A stretch of DNA of 9,031 nucleotides from an uncultured Lachnospiraceae bacterium (GTDB taxonomy: Bacteria > Bacillota > Clostridia > Lachnospirales > Lachnospiraceae), in NCBI GenBank assembly GCA_910587895.1, contig CAJUOE010000297.1:1-9031 (forward strand), read 5' to 3'. Positions 1 to 6,648 of the stretch are shown piece after piece (the stretch's first letter is position 1; every line of letters starts with the position of its first letter). The notes beneath the pieces were generated by a model. That model did no database searches. It worked only from the letters and a program-made list of their open reading frames with translations, and had not been told where the DNA came from. Position numbers and translations under genes: made by a program.

Positions 1-32
1 CACTCTTTCCCTACACGACGCTCTTCCGATCT
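1..32 (+). other. Illumina TruSeq adapter remnant
   Basis: These 32 bases match the Illumina TruSeq universal / read-1 primer sequence lacking only its first A; they begin CACTCTTTCC and end GCTCTTCCGATCT. It is library-preparation sequence, not biology. It directly abuts a gene fragment that begins in mid-codon, which shows that the left end of this contig is an untrimmed read end. Confidence 0.97.
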
Positions 33-256
33 AGCAAGTTATGAAAAATGTTTCCGCTATATTAGAAGAAAACGGCATTGGTTTTGAAAATGTTGTAAAA
101 ACAACTTGCTTTTTAGCTGATATGGGCGATTTCCAAACATTTAACGGTATTTATGAAAAATACTTTGTAGGAAAACCTGCACGCTCTTGCGTTGCTGTGA
201 AAGAATTGCCTAAAAAAGTATTATGTGAAGTAGAAATTATTGCAGCAAAAAATTAA
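33..256 (+). CDS. ridA: RidA family 2-iminobutanoate/2-iminopropanoate deaminase, 5'-truncated
   Basis: This is the C-terminal ~73 residues of a RidA/YjgF/YER057c/UK114 protein, which hydrolyses reactive enamines/imines (2-aminoacrylate, 2-iminobutyrate) released by PLP enzymes such as threonine dehydratase. Visible family signatures are NVVKTTCFLADMGDF, then PARSCVAV and CEVEIIAA. The arginine of PARSCV (codon 182-184) and the glutamate of EVEIIA correspond to the ligand-binding Arg and Glu known in E. coli RidA. The frame is open from base 35 (Gln-Val-Met), so the ATG at 41 is an internal methionine and not the start. About 55 residues of the usual ~125-130 are missing because adapter sequence replaces them. 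The gene sits 42 bases upstream of a threonine ammonia-lyase gene, a sensible functional pair. Its AT-rich codons (AAA, GAA, ATT, TTA) differ from those of the genes after base 830. Confidence 0.88.
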
Positions 257-298
257 TGGGAATACAAATGTATTCATTTTAGATTTGGAGGGGAAAAT

Positions 299-826
299 AT
301 GGTTACATTAGAAATGATTCAACAAGCACAACAAAATTTGAAAGGCGTTGCACGTTTAACACCACTGATTTCAGCACCTAAAATTGGGGAAAATGTATCC
401 ATTAAAGCAGAAAATTTGCAATTAACAGGCTCTTTTAAATTAAGAGGCGCTTATAATAAAATTTCCTCATTGACAGCTGAAGAAAAAGCAAAAGGTGTAA
501 TTGCTTGTTCAGCAGGAAACCATGCGCAGGGTGTAGCATTATCTGCAACAAAAAATGGTATTCATTCTACTATTTGTATTCCAGCAGGTGCGCCACTTTC
601 AAAAGTAGAAGCAACAAGAGGTTTTGGGGGAGATGTTGTGCTTGTACCTGGTGTATATGATGATGCCTATGCCAAAGCAGTGGAATTGACAAATGAAAAA
701 GGCTATACATTTGTACACCCTTTTAATGATGAAAAAGTAATTGCAGGACAAGGTACAATAGGACTTGAAATATTAGAACAAGAACCACACGTTGATGCTG
801 TATTTGTAGCGATTGGCGGAGGCGGT
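299..826 (+). CDS. ilvA: Threonine ammonia-lyase (threonine dehydratase), 3'-truncated by a chimeric join
   Basis: This is the N-terminal part of a fold-type II PLP enzyme that deaminates L-threonine to 2-oxobutanoate. The start ATG follows a GGAGGGG ribosome site at 287-293. GSFKLRGA holds the expected PLP Schiff-base lysine (K47), SAGNHAQG is the substrate/PLP-binding loop, and GGGG at residues 173-176 is the phosphate-binding tetraglycine. A full protein would have about 320-400 residues or more, so over half is missing. After AIGGGG the family continues with LISG-like sequence. Here the frame instead reads YDAAWRCTQRAEYGGD and stops at 895, residues foreign to the family. They come from the surface-protein gene read in the wrong frame. 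Without the C-terminus I cannot tell biosynthetic IlvA (with ACT-like domain) from catabolic TdcB. The adjacent ridA would remove the imine product. Confidence 0.88.
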
Positions 827-1628
827 TATGACGCTGCATGGAGATGCACGCAGCGGGCAGAGTATGGCGGAGATTACCGTCGATGGGGACTTTAAGGGAA
901 CCATCGCCCTTACCTGTTCGGATAACGCGGGTAATGTTTCAGTGGAAAAAGTGCTGACAGCAGACGGAGCGGGCGCTATTGTGGAAGATAATGCTCCGGA
1001 TATCAGTTTTACGAGCGTTAAGGCAGATAAAGCTAAAGCGCAGGCTAACGTTGAGGTAGATGTGACGGATACGGCGGGAGAAAATGTTACAGCTGGAATT
1101 GCGTCGGTATCCTACCGGATAGATGGCGGAAAGACAAAGGTGCAGGAAGAAGAGGAATTTGCCGATGACATGGTGGAGAATTACAGTTTTGACGTTGCCA
1201 TTAAAGGAGAGGGCGAACATAGCCTTCAGGTAACGGCGGAAGATAATGCCGGAAACCGGAGCGTAAAGAAGACCACGGTAAAGATTACGAAAAAGAGAGC
1301 GGCGATTGTACAGGGAAAACAGACGCCGTCGCAATCGCAACCGAAACCCGTGGGCGAGCCTAAGACCGGAGACCATACTTTTGTGAAAATTTTTGCCACT
1401 CTGGGAATGATTGCAGGATTTACCTATCTGCTGTTGTATTTCACTTCCGGTGACAGCGGAATTACGGAGCGTGAGAAGGAAGAGATAATTTCCAGGCTGG
1501 TGCGTTGGGCGCAGAAAGGAAAGTGGCGCAAATATCCGGCGCTGATTTTGATTTCTTTGTTCCTGATCTATTATCACAGCATCGGCAAGAGTGTGGATGT
1601 CGCGTGGAAGAAGGTGTATGAAGGGTAA
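813..1628 (+). CDS. Ig-like repeat surface protein with PKTGD motif and two C-terminal membrane helices, 5'-truncated
   Basis: This is the C-terminal ~265 residues of a probable large cell-surface protein; the first few codons (813-828) lie in the chimeric join and the true start is absent. Two beta-rich repeats are visible, each ending in a DNAGN motif (CSDNAGNVSVEK and AEDNAGNRSVKK), typical of bacterial Ig-like domains. A basic/Gln/Pro linker follows (TPSQSQPKP), then PKTGD (codons 1359-1373), which resembles a sortase-type signal. A hydrophobic helix comes next (about 1380-1442), then a charged stretch of ~28 residues (EREKEEIISRLVRWAQKGKW), a second hydrophobic helix (ALILISLFLIYY, about 1536-1571) and a short tail ending KKVYEG. 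A classical sortase substrate ends soon after its first helix and a few basic residues, so this protein may instead be held by a two-helix anchor. The ligand is unknown. Confidence 0.75.
   Translation: MAEAVMTLHGDARSGQSMAEITVDGDFKGTIALTCSDNAGNVSVEKVLTADGAGAIVEDNAPDISFTSVKADKAKAQANVEVDVTDTAGENVTAGIASVSYRIDGGKTKVQEEEEFADDMVENYSFDVAIKGEGEHSLQVTAEDNAGNRSVKKTTVKITKKRAAIVQGKQTPSQSQPKPVGEPKTGDHTFVKIFATLGMIAGFTYLLLYFTSGDSGITEREKEEIISRLVRWAQKGKWRKYPALILISLFLIYYHSIGKSVDVAWKKVYEG
816..828. other. Chimeric junction between two unrelated sequences
   Basis: Upstream, the frame starting at 299 gives good threonine ammonia-lyase sequence up to the tetraglycine at 815-826. Downstream, a different frame (codons in phase with 813) gives Ig-like surface-protein sequence with no start codon or ribosome site. 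Base composition changes at the same place, from AT-rich to medium GC. The overlap GGCGGAGGCGG fits both genes, so the exact breakpoint cannot be fixed and looks like a short shared-sequence join. Since adapter sequence lies 800 bases upstream on the same arm, an assembly or library artefact is more likely than a natural rearrangement. Confidence 0.8.
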
Positions 1629-1645
1629 TTAATGATATTTTAAAC

Positions 1646-1674
1646 TGGACTTAAAGGCAGAAATATATTATTAT
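1646..1674 (+). promoter_or_regulatory. Sigma-A-type promoter for the chemotaxis receptor gene
   Basis: TGGACT (1646-1651, 4/6 to TTGACA) and TATTAT (1669-1674, 5/6 to TATAAT) are separated by exactly 17 bases, in the 114-base gap before the MCP gene. A flagellar sigma-28-type element (TAAA then GCCGATAA) is not visible. The rest of the gap is AT-rich, with no convincing terminator for the surface-protein gene. Confidence 0.45.
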
Positions 1675-1742
1675 AAAAGTATGACTTTTGAGGTTTTACA
1701 AAAAGAAGAAATGTAAACTACAAAATTTAGGAGGAGAAGGCT

Positions 1743-3479
1743 ATGATAAAGTTTCTAAAAGACTTAAGCATCAGGTTCAAAATTCTGATTCCGGTCGGAA
1801 TTCTCGGGTGTTTGATGCTTATATTGGGAATAGCAAGTTTTAGCAGTACGAACCAAATTATGAAAACCAGTGAAAATATTACCGGGAATTATGTGGTAAA
1901 GATAGAACAGGTGGAAGACGTGACGATTGCATATCAGACATTGCGTCGTGTGGCGTTTGCGCATATTGTAGAGGATGATGCGGAAAAGAAACAGACATTG
2001 GTGGATGAGGCAAATTCTCTGAAACAGGAAATCAGTGACTTACTGTTTGAGTATTCACAGGGAATCAGTATGCAGGAAGTAGAGGTAATGGAGCAGCTTG
2101 AGTCAGATTATACGAATTATCTGGCAATTTATGACAAGATATTAGAGTTCAGTACAAATGGAGATAATAAAGCGGCGTCTGAACTTGCGAGTAATGATTT
2201 GCGGGATGCAGGCGTGGGTCTGACGGCAGAGCTGGATTCTCTAATTCAGGTGAACAAAGAGGCCATGGAGAAGGCCATTGCCATGCAGAATAAAACGTAC
2301 CGTCAGGTAGCGACAACCATCATTGTTTTGATTGTAGGCAGTATTCTGGTTCTTCTGTTTGTTATCTGGGTTTCCTGGACATGGGTGTGCAAGCGTCTGA
2401 TCAACATCAATGCACAGCTTCGTGACGTCATTGCAACGATAGAGGCCGGCGAAGGAGATCTGACGAAACGCGTACAGTGTTTCTGCACAGATGAGATTGG
2501 TACTCTGGCATCTGGAATCAACACTTTTATCCAGACCTTGCAGGGCATTATGGGACACATTAACACCAGTTCCGATCAGCTTGGCTCTATTGTGACGCTG
2601 GTATCGGATAAGGTGTCTACGGCAAATAATAATTCCTATGATATCTCGGCGGTTATGCAGGAGCTGTCCGCCTCCATGGAGACGATTTCCACGACCATTA
2701 CAGATATCAAGGAGAATGTGGGCAACGTAGATGAAAATATCATAGAGCTTTCAGATGCATCCCAGGGATTGTATGATTATGCAACAGGAATGCAGGAGCG
2801 TGCGGAAAGCCTGGAGCACAATGCAATTGAGAACAAACAGAATACAAGCGATATTATCAATGCGATTATTGATAAGTTAAAACGTGCGATTGAGAGCAGC
2901 AAGAGTGTTGACCGTGTCAATGACCTTACGGATGAGATTTTAAGTATTTCCGGTCAGACGAACCTGTTGTCACTGAACGCATCCATTGAGGCTGCAAGGG
3001 CAGGAGAGGCCGGCAGGGGATTTGCTGTCGTTGCAGATGAAATCAGCCAGCTTGCAAGCTCCAGCAGGGAGGCCGCAAATAATATCCAGACCATCAACAA
3101 CATGGTAATTGAAGCAGTAAACGAATTGATTGACAGTGCAGATTCGATTGTCAAATACATAAATGAGAACGTACTTCCGGACTACGAGGGATTTGTAAAT
3201 GCCGGCAGACAGTATAATGAGGATGCAGTACATGTAAACGACATTGTTACCAGGTTTAATGATATGTCGGATAACCTCAAGCGTTCCATGGAGAATATCA
3301 CAGAGTCTATCAACGGCATCAATACAGCGGTAGGTGAAAGCGCAAGGGGGGCTACGAACGTAGCGATGAATACCTCTAATCTTGTTAAGGATATCAGTGA
3401 GATTGCAGAGGCAATGGATGACAACCGTGAGGTTGCCGGAACGTTGACAGATGAGGCAGATCGCTTTATCAATCTGTAG
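1743..3479 (+). CDS. Methyl-accepting chemotaxis protein (transmembrane, 4-helix-bundle sensor, HAMP, signalling domain)
   Basis: This is a chemoreceptor that passes ligand information to CheA/CheW. The order is typical: short cytoplasmic N-terminus (LSIRFK), TM1 about residues 14-33, an extracytoplasmic all-helical sensor (~34-187) resembling 4HB_MCP, TM2 about 189-212 and HAMP about 213-268. The long coiled-coil signalling domain has its hairpin tip at QTNLLSLNASIEAARAGEAGRGFAVVADEI (from Q405). At 578 residues it is full length for the class. The C-terminus ends ADRFINL without a CheR/CheB-tethering pentapeptide. The start ATG has AGGAGG at 1729-1734, 8 bases upstream. It is probably monocistronic, with its own promoter and a strong terminator. 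No other chemotaxis or flagellar gene lies nearby. The sensor domain does not reveal the ligand. Confidence 0.96.
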   Translation: MIKFLKDLSIRFKILIPVGILGCLMLILGIASFSSTNQIMKTSENITGNYVVKIEQVEDVTIAYQTLRRVAFAHIVEDDAEKKQTLVDEANSLKQEISDLLFEYSQGISMQEVEVMEQLESDYTNYLAIYDKILEFSTNGDNKAASELASNDLRDAGVGLTAELDSLIQVNKEAMEKAIAMQNKTYRQVATTIIVLIVGSILVLLFVIWVSWTWVCKRLININAQLRDVIATIEAGEGDLTKRVQCFCTDEIGTLASGINTFIQTLQGIMGHINTSSDQLGSIVTLVSDKVSTANNNSYDISAVMQELSASMETISTTITDIKENVGNVDENIIELSDASQGLYDYATGMQERAESLEHNAIENKQNTSDIINAIIDKLKRAIESSKSVDRVNDLTDEILSISGQTNLLSLNASIEAARAGEAGRGFAVVADEISQLASSSREAANNIQTINNMVIEAVNELIDSADSIVKYINENVLPDYEGFVNAGRQYNEDAVHVNDIVTRFNDMSDNLKRSMENITESINGINTAVGESARGATNVAMNTSNLVKDISEIAEAMDDNREVAGTLTDEADRFINL

Positions 3480-3495
3480 TGAGAGAACGAAAATG

Positions 3496-3538
3496 GCCGC
3501 CTTTCTAACAAAAATGGAAGGCGGCTTTTCATATTTTT
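3496..3538 (+). terminator. Rho-independent terminator after the MCP gene
   Basis: GCCGCCTTTC (3496-3505) pairs with GGAAGGCGGC (3516-3525): a 10-bp stem with one T-G wobble and a 10-base A-rich loop, followed by TTTTCATATTTTT. It lies 17 bases after the MCP stop codon. Its first T tract doubles as the -35 region of the next promoter. Confidence 0.88.
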
Positions 3539-3554
3539 GGAAGAATGATATAAT
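3526..3554 (+). promoter_or_regulatory. Promoter for the metG-tatD operon
   Basis: TTTTCA (3526-3531) and a perfect TATAAT (3549-3554) are spaced by 17 bases. TG at 3546-3547 makes an extended -10 (TGATATAAT). The expected transcript start near 3561 leaves a ~90-base leader before metG. That leader has only a weak 6-bp hairpin (3565-3570 with 3582-3587). Confidence 0.7.
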
Positions 3555-3651
3555 ATAATACCAAAGCCATCAAAATCATGTATGGTTGCTAGGAATGGTT
3601 ATCAATTCAAATTATGGATAAAATATATGGAACTGAGAAGGAGGCGCATTT

Positions 3652-5652
3652 ATGTGTACAAAATGCAATAAAGGAAAATATTATATGACGACTGCGATTG
3701 CCTATACATCCGGCAAGCCGCATATCGGTAATACGTATGAGATCGTATTGGCGGACAGTATCGCGCGGTTTAAACGGCAGGAAGGATATGACGTATACTT
3801 TCAGACCGGGACGGACGAGCATGGACAGAAGATTCAGGAGAAAGCGGAAAAAGTCGGGGTTACGCCAAAGGAATACGTAGACCAGGTAGCGGGAGAGGTA
3901 AGACGCATCTGGGATATGATGAACTCTTCGCATGACAGTTTTGTCCGCACTACAGATGAGGATCATGAAACACAGGTGGCAAAGATTTTTAAGAAGTTAT
4001 ATGACCAGGGGGATATCTACAAGGGGTCTTACGAGGGATTGTACTGTACGCCATGCGAATCCTTCTGGACGGAGTCTCAGCTTGTGGACGGCAAATGTCC
4101 GGACTGTGGACGGGAAGTCAAACCTGCAAAGGAGGAGGCATATTTCTTTAAAATGAGCAAGTATGCGGACAGGCTGATTGCACATATCAACAGCCATCCG
4201 GAATTTATACAGCCAGTGTCCCGTAAGAATGAGATGATGAATAACTTCCTTCTTCCCGGGCTTCAGGACTTATGCGTTTCCCGGACGTCTTTTAACTGGG
4301 GCGTAACGGTTGATTTTGACCCCAAACATGTGATTTACGTGTGGCTGGATGCGTTGAGCAACTATATTACGAAGATTGGCTATGAGGCAGACGGTAATTC
4401 AACAGAGCTTTTTAAGAAGAACTGGCCGGCAGATTTGCACCTGATTGGCAAGGATATCATTCGTTTCCATACCATTTACTGGCCGATTTTCCTAATGGCG
4501 CTGGATTTGCCTTTGCCGAAACAGATATTTGGACATCCCTGGCTCTTGCAGGGCGGTGAAAAGATGAGCAAGTCAAAGGGAAATGTCATTTACGCGGACG
4601 ATATGGTGGATTTGTTCGGTGTGGACGCTACTCGCTACTTTGTGCTTCACGAAATGCCGTTTGAGAATGACGGGATTATCACCTGGGAGCTGGTGGTAGA
4701 ACGGCTGAATTCTGATCTGGCAAATATCCTGGGAAATCTTGTAAACCGTACGATCTCCATGTGCAACAAGTATTTTGGCGGAGTGGTTACAAAGACAGGA
4801 GCAGAGGATTCCGTTGATAAGGAATTGAAAGAGATTGCAACTGCGGCAAGGGATAAGGTAAAAGCGAAGATGGACGACCTGCGCGTGGCGGACGCCATTT
4901 CGGAAGTGTTTACCGTACTGCGCCGCAGCAATAAATATATTGATGAGACAGAACCGTGGGTACTGGCAAAGGATGAGGCGAAGAAAGAACGTCTGAGCGA
5001 AGTGCTCTATAATCTGACGGAATCTATTACGATTGCCGCCTCCCTCCTTCATAGTTTCCTGCCGGAGACTGCGGAGAAAATTGTATCGCAGCTTAACACG
5101 AAGATTCGGGATTTTGATGTTCTGAATCAGTTCGGACTTTATGAGAGCGGAAACAAGGTGACGGAGAAACCGGAAATTCTCTTCGCGCGTCTTGACGTTA
5201 AGGAGATTATGGCGAAGGTAGATGTAATTCGCGAGGCGCAGCGTGCAGAGTTTGAGGCTGAACAGCGTGCGATGGGCGAAATGCCGCAGCAGGATGAGGA
5301 GGCCGGGATTGACCTGGAGCCCAAAGAAGAGGTTTCCTATGACGATTTTATGAAGATGCAGTTCCAGGTGGGCGAGATTATCGCCTGTGAGGCGGTTACG
5401 AAGTCTAAGAAACTGCTCTGTTCCCAGGTGCGCATTGGCAGTCAGGTGAAACAGATTGTTTCCGGAATCCGTAAGTATTATTCCCCGGAGGAGATGGTAG
5501 GAAAGAAAGTTATGGTTCTGGTGAATTTAAAACCGGCAAAGCTTGCAGGCGTGTTATCCGAAGGCATGCTTTTGTGTGCTGAGGATGAAAATGGCGAGCT
5601 TGCGTTGATGATTCCGGAGAAACATATGCCGTCAGGTGCGGAAATTTGTTAA
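3652..5652 (+). CDS. metG: Methionyl-tRNA synthetase with C-terminal tRNA-binding domain
   Basis: MetG charges tRNA-Met with methionine in the cytoplasm (class Ia synthetase). PHIGN (H24-N27) is the HIGH-type signature, and KMSKS lies at residues 304-308 within GEKMSKSKGN. The connective insert carries a zinc knuckle, C132-x2-C135 and C149-x2-C152. The C-terminal ~105 residues (YDDFMKMQFQVGEI to the end) form the EMAPII/Arc1-like OB-fold tRNA-binding domain that promotes dimerisation. The total of 666 residues matches the B. subtilis type (~664). The start at 3652 is favoured by AAGGAGG (3638-3644), 7 bases upstream. The internal ATG at 3685 falls in YYMTTAIAYTSG, where homologues already have aligned residues YYITTAIAYTSG. 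The N-terminal MCTKCNKGK carries an extra CxxC of unknown meaning. tatD starts 20 bases after the stop. Confidence 0.98.
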   Translation: MCTKCNKGKYYMTTAIAYTSGKPHIGNTYEIVLADSIARFKRQEGYDVYFQTGTDEHGQKIQEKAEKVGVTPKEYVDQVAGEVRRIWDMMNSSHDSFVRTTDEDHETQVAKIFKKLYDQGDIYKGSYEGLYCTPCESFWTESQLVDGKCPDCGREVKPAKEEAYFFKMSKYADRLIAHINSHPEFIQPVSRKNEMMNNFLLPGLQDLCVSRTSFNWGVTVDFDPKHVIYVWLDALSNYITKIGYEADGNSTELFKKNWPADLHLIGKDIIRFHTIYWPIFLMALDLPLPKQIFGHPWLLQGGEKMSKSKGNVIYADDMVDLFGVDATRYFVLHEMPFENDGIITWELVVERLNSDLANILGNLVNRTISMCNKYFGGVVTKTGAEDSVDKELKEIATAARDKVKAKMDDLRVADAISEVFTVLRRSNKYIDETEPWVLAKDEAKKERLSEVLYNLTESITIAASLLHSFLPETAEKIVSQLNTKIRDFDVLNQFGLYESGNKVTEKPEILFARLDVKEIMAKVDVIREAQRAEFEAEQRAMGEMPQQDEEAGIDLEPKEEVSYDDFMKMQFQVGEIIACEAVTKSKKLLCSQVRIGSQVKQIVSGIRKYYSPEEMVGKKVMVLVNLKPAKLAGVLSEGMLLCAEDENGELALMIPEKHMPSGAEIC

Positions 5653-5672
5653 TAAATGAGAGGATAAATCGT

Positions 5673-6452
5673 ATGATATTTGAGAGTCATGCACATTATG
5701 ATGATAAGCAGTTTGACCCGGACAGGGAAGAACTGCTTTCCTCTATGGAGGAACATGGGATTGAAAGGATTATCAATGTAGGGTCTGATTTTGCGTCATG
5801 TAAGCACACGCTGGAATTGACAAAGCAGTACGCATTTGTCTACGGAGCGTTAGGCATACATCCCAGCGATATTGCGGATTTGAATGAAGAGACGTATGAA
5901 TGGCTGCGTGAGAACGCGCGCCTGCCGAAAGTGGTGGCAATCGGGGAGATTGGGCTGGACTACTATTGGGAGAAAGAACCCGAAGTCCAGAGCCGTCAGC
6001 GGTATTGGTTTTGCCGTCAGATGGAGCTGGCACGCGAACTTGCCCTTCCGGTTATCATTCACTCCAGAGATGCGGCAGAGGATACGATGCAATTGATGAA
6101 AGGAATTCATGCGGAGCAGATTCCGGGCGTGATTCATTGTTTCTCCTATTCGCCAGAGCTTGCACAGGAGTATGTGAAGATGGGGTATTACATTGGCATC
6201 GGCGGAGTGGTAACTTTTAAGAATTCTAGGAAATTAAAGGAGACGGCAGCAAATGTTCCGCTGGAGCGGATTCTGCTGGAGACGGACTGTCCCTATCTGG
6301 CGCCGGAGCCGAATCGCGGTAAACGCAATTCTTCTTTGAATCTTCCTTATGTGGCGAAAGAGATTGCAGCTTTGCGGGGCATCACAGAGGAGGAAGTCAT
6401 CGAGACAACACGTAAAAATGCATTGCGTCTGTTTGCGAAGGTGGGTATTTAA
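5673..6452 (+). CDS. tatD: TatD family metal-dependent hydrolase (putative deoxyribonuclease)
   Basis: This is a TIM-barrel amidohydrolase-superfamily nuclease of 259 residues, the usual TatD length. Family metal ligands can be placed: H6 and H8 (ESHAHYDD), E92 (GEIGLDYY), H130 (IIHSRDA), H155 (IHCFSYS) and D205 (ETDCPYLAPEP), followed by the conserved RGKRN. Characterised relatives show 3'-5' exonuclease activity on DNA and roles in DNA repair or quality control; this protein's own substrate is inferred only. The ATG at 5673 is preferred over the in-frame TTG at 5646 because GAGAGGA (5658-5664) lies 8 bases before it and because the TTG falls inside metG. It is translated from the metG transcript (20-base gap). 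Its stop codon (6450-6452) is also the first three bases of a tandem 21-base repeat array. Confidence 0.96.
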   Translation: MIFESHAHYDDKQFDPDREELLSSMEEHGIERIINVGSDFASCKHTLELTKQYAFVYGALGIHPSDIADLNEETYEWLRENARLPKVVAIGEIGLDYYWEKEPEVQSRQRYWFCRQMELARELALPVIIHSRDAAEDTMQLMKGIHAEQIPGVIHCFSYSPELAQEYVKMGYYIGIGGVVTFKNSRKLKETAANVPLERILLETDCPYLAPEPNRGKRNSSLNLPYVAKEIAALRGITEEEVIETTRKNALRLFAKVGI

Positions 6453-6575
6453 CAAAATTTGTAAGGCATTTATCAAGTTGAGAAAAATGCTTATCAAACT
6501 GAGAAAAATATTTAACAAAATTTGAAAAATACTTATCAAATCAAGAAAAACACTTAACAAAATTTGATAAGTATT
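6450..6575. repeat. Tandem array of six 21-base repeats
   Basis: Six units of exactly 21 bases run without gaps: 6450-6470, 6471-6491, 6492-6512, 6513-6533, 6534-6554 and 6555-6575. Two variants occur. Type A (units 1, 4, 6) begins TAACAAAATTTG; type B (units 2, 3, 5) begins TATCAA and continues to GAGAAAAAT- or AAGAAAAAC-like sequence. The order is A-B-B-A-B-A. The array starts at the tatD stop codon and ends just before the promoter of the next gene. The last units form the tatD terminator hairpin. The 21-base period equals two helical turns, so each unit would face the same side of DNA. Confidence 0.85.
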
Positions 6576-6583
6576 TGTTTTTT
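6527..6583 (+). terminator. AT-rich Rho-independent terminator of metG-tatD built from the repeat array
   Basis: AAATACTTATCAAAT (6527-6541) and ATTTGATAAGTATTT (6562-6576) are perfect reverse complements, giving a 15-bp stem with a 20-base A-rich loop. TTTGTTTTTT (6574-6583) overlaps the end of the stem and supplies the T tract. The stem is very poor in G/C, but its length should compensate. It lies about 75 bases after the tatD stop. Confidence 0.65.
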
Positions 6584-6585
6584 GA

Positions 6586-6614
6586 TAGACGAAACAGATA
6601 TTTCTGGATATAAT
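6586..6614 (+). promoter_or_regulatory. Putative promoter for the AlbA_2 gene (and rsmA)
   Basis: A perfect TATAAT lies at 6609-6614. TAGACG (6586-6591, 4/6 to TTGACA) is 17 bases upstream. TTGATA at 6582-6587 is a better -35 match, but its 21-base spacer is too long. The promoter follows the terminator directly and lies 35 bases before the start codon. Confidence 0.5.
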
Positions 6615-6648
6615 AGAAAGGTAATATGGCAGAAGGGAGATATCATGT

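Noticed and set aside
260..275. Perfect small hairpin GAATAC-AAAT-GTATTC between ridA and ilvA as a terminator or attenuator
   Set aside because: Only 6 bp, AT-rich, and followed by ATTTTAGATTT rather than a T tract; too weak to call.
299..895. The full 198-residue frame as a natural short threonine dehydratase
   Set aside because: The last ~22 residues are not family-like and are the surface-protein gene read in a wrong frame; the native part ends near 826.
939..1577. Long open frame on the minus strand opposite the Ig-like protein
   Set aside because: Composition (Arg/Leu/His-rich with no recognisable motif) is that of an antisense shadow, while the + frame has clear Ig-like and membrane features.
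1629..1742. Flagellar sigma-28 promoter or c-di-GMP riboswitch before the MCP gene
   Set aside because: No TAAA-N15-GCCGATAA pattern and no recognisable riboswitch core in the 114-base gap.
3555..3651. T-box or S-box leader for metG
   Set aside because: The leader is only about 90 bases and lacks the conserved T-box antiterminator sequence (GGGTGG-type) and any terminator before the gene.
6234..6560. Minus-strand hydrophobic ORF over the end of tatD and the repeats
   Set aside because: It stays open because the 21-base unit is a multiple of three; its Leu/Ile/Phe repeats are a translation of the repeat array, with no ribosome site or known similarity.
6450..6575. CRISPR array
   Set aside because: The 21-base units are contiguous with no unique spacers, and no cas genes are present.
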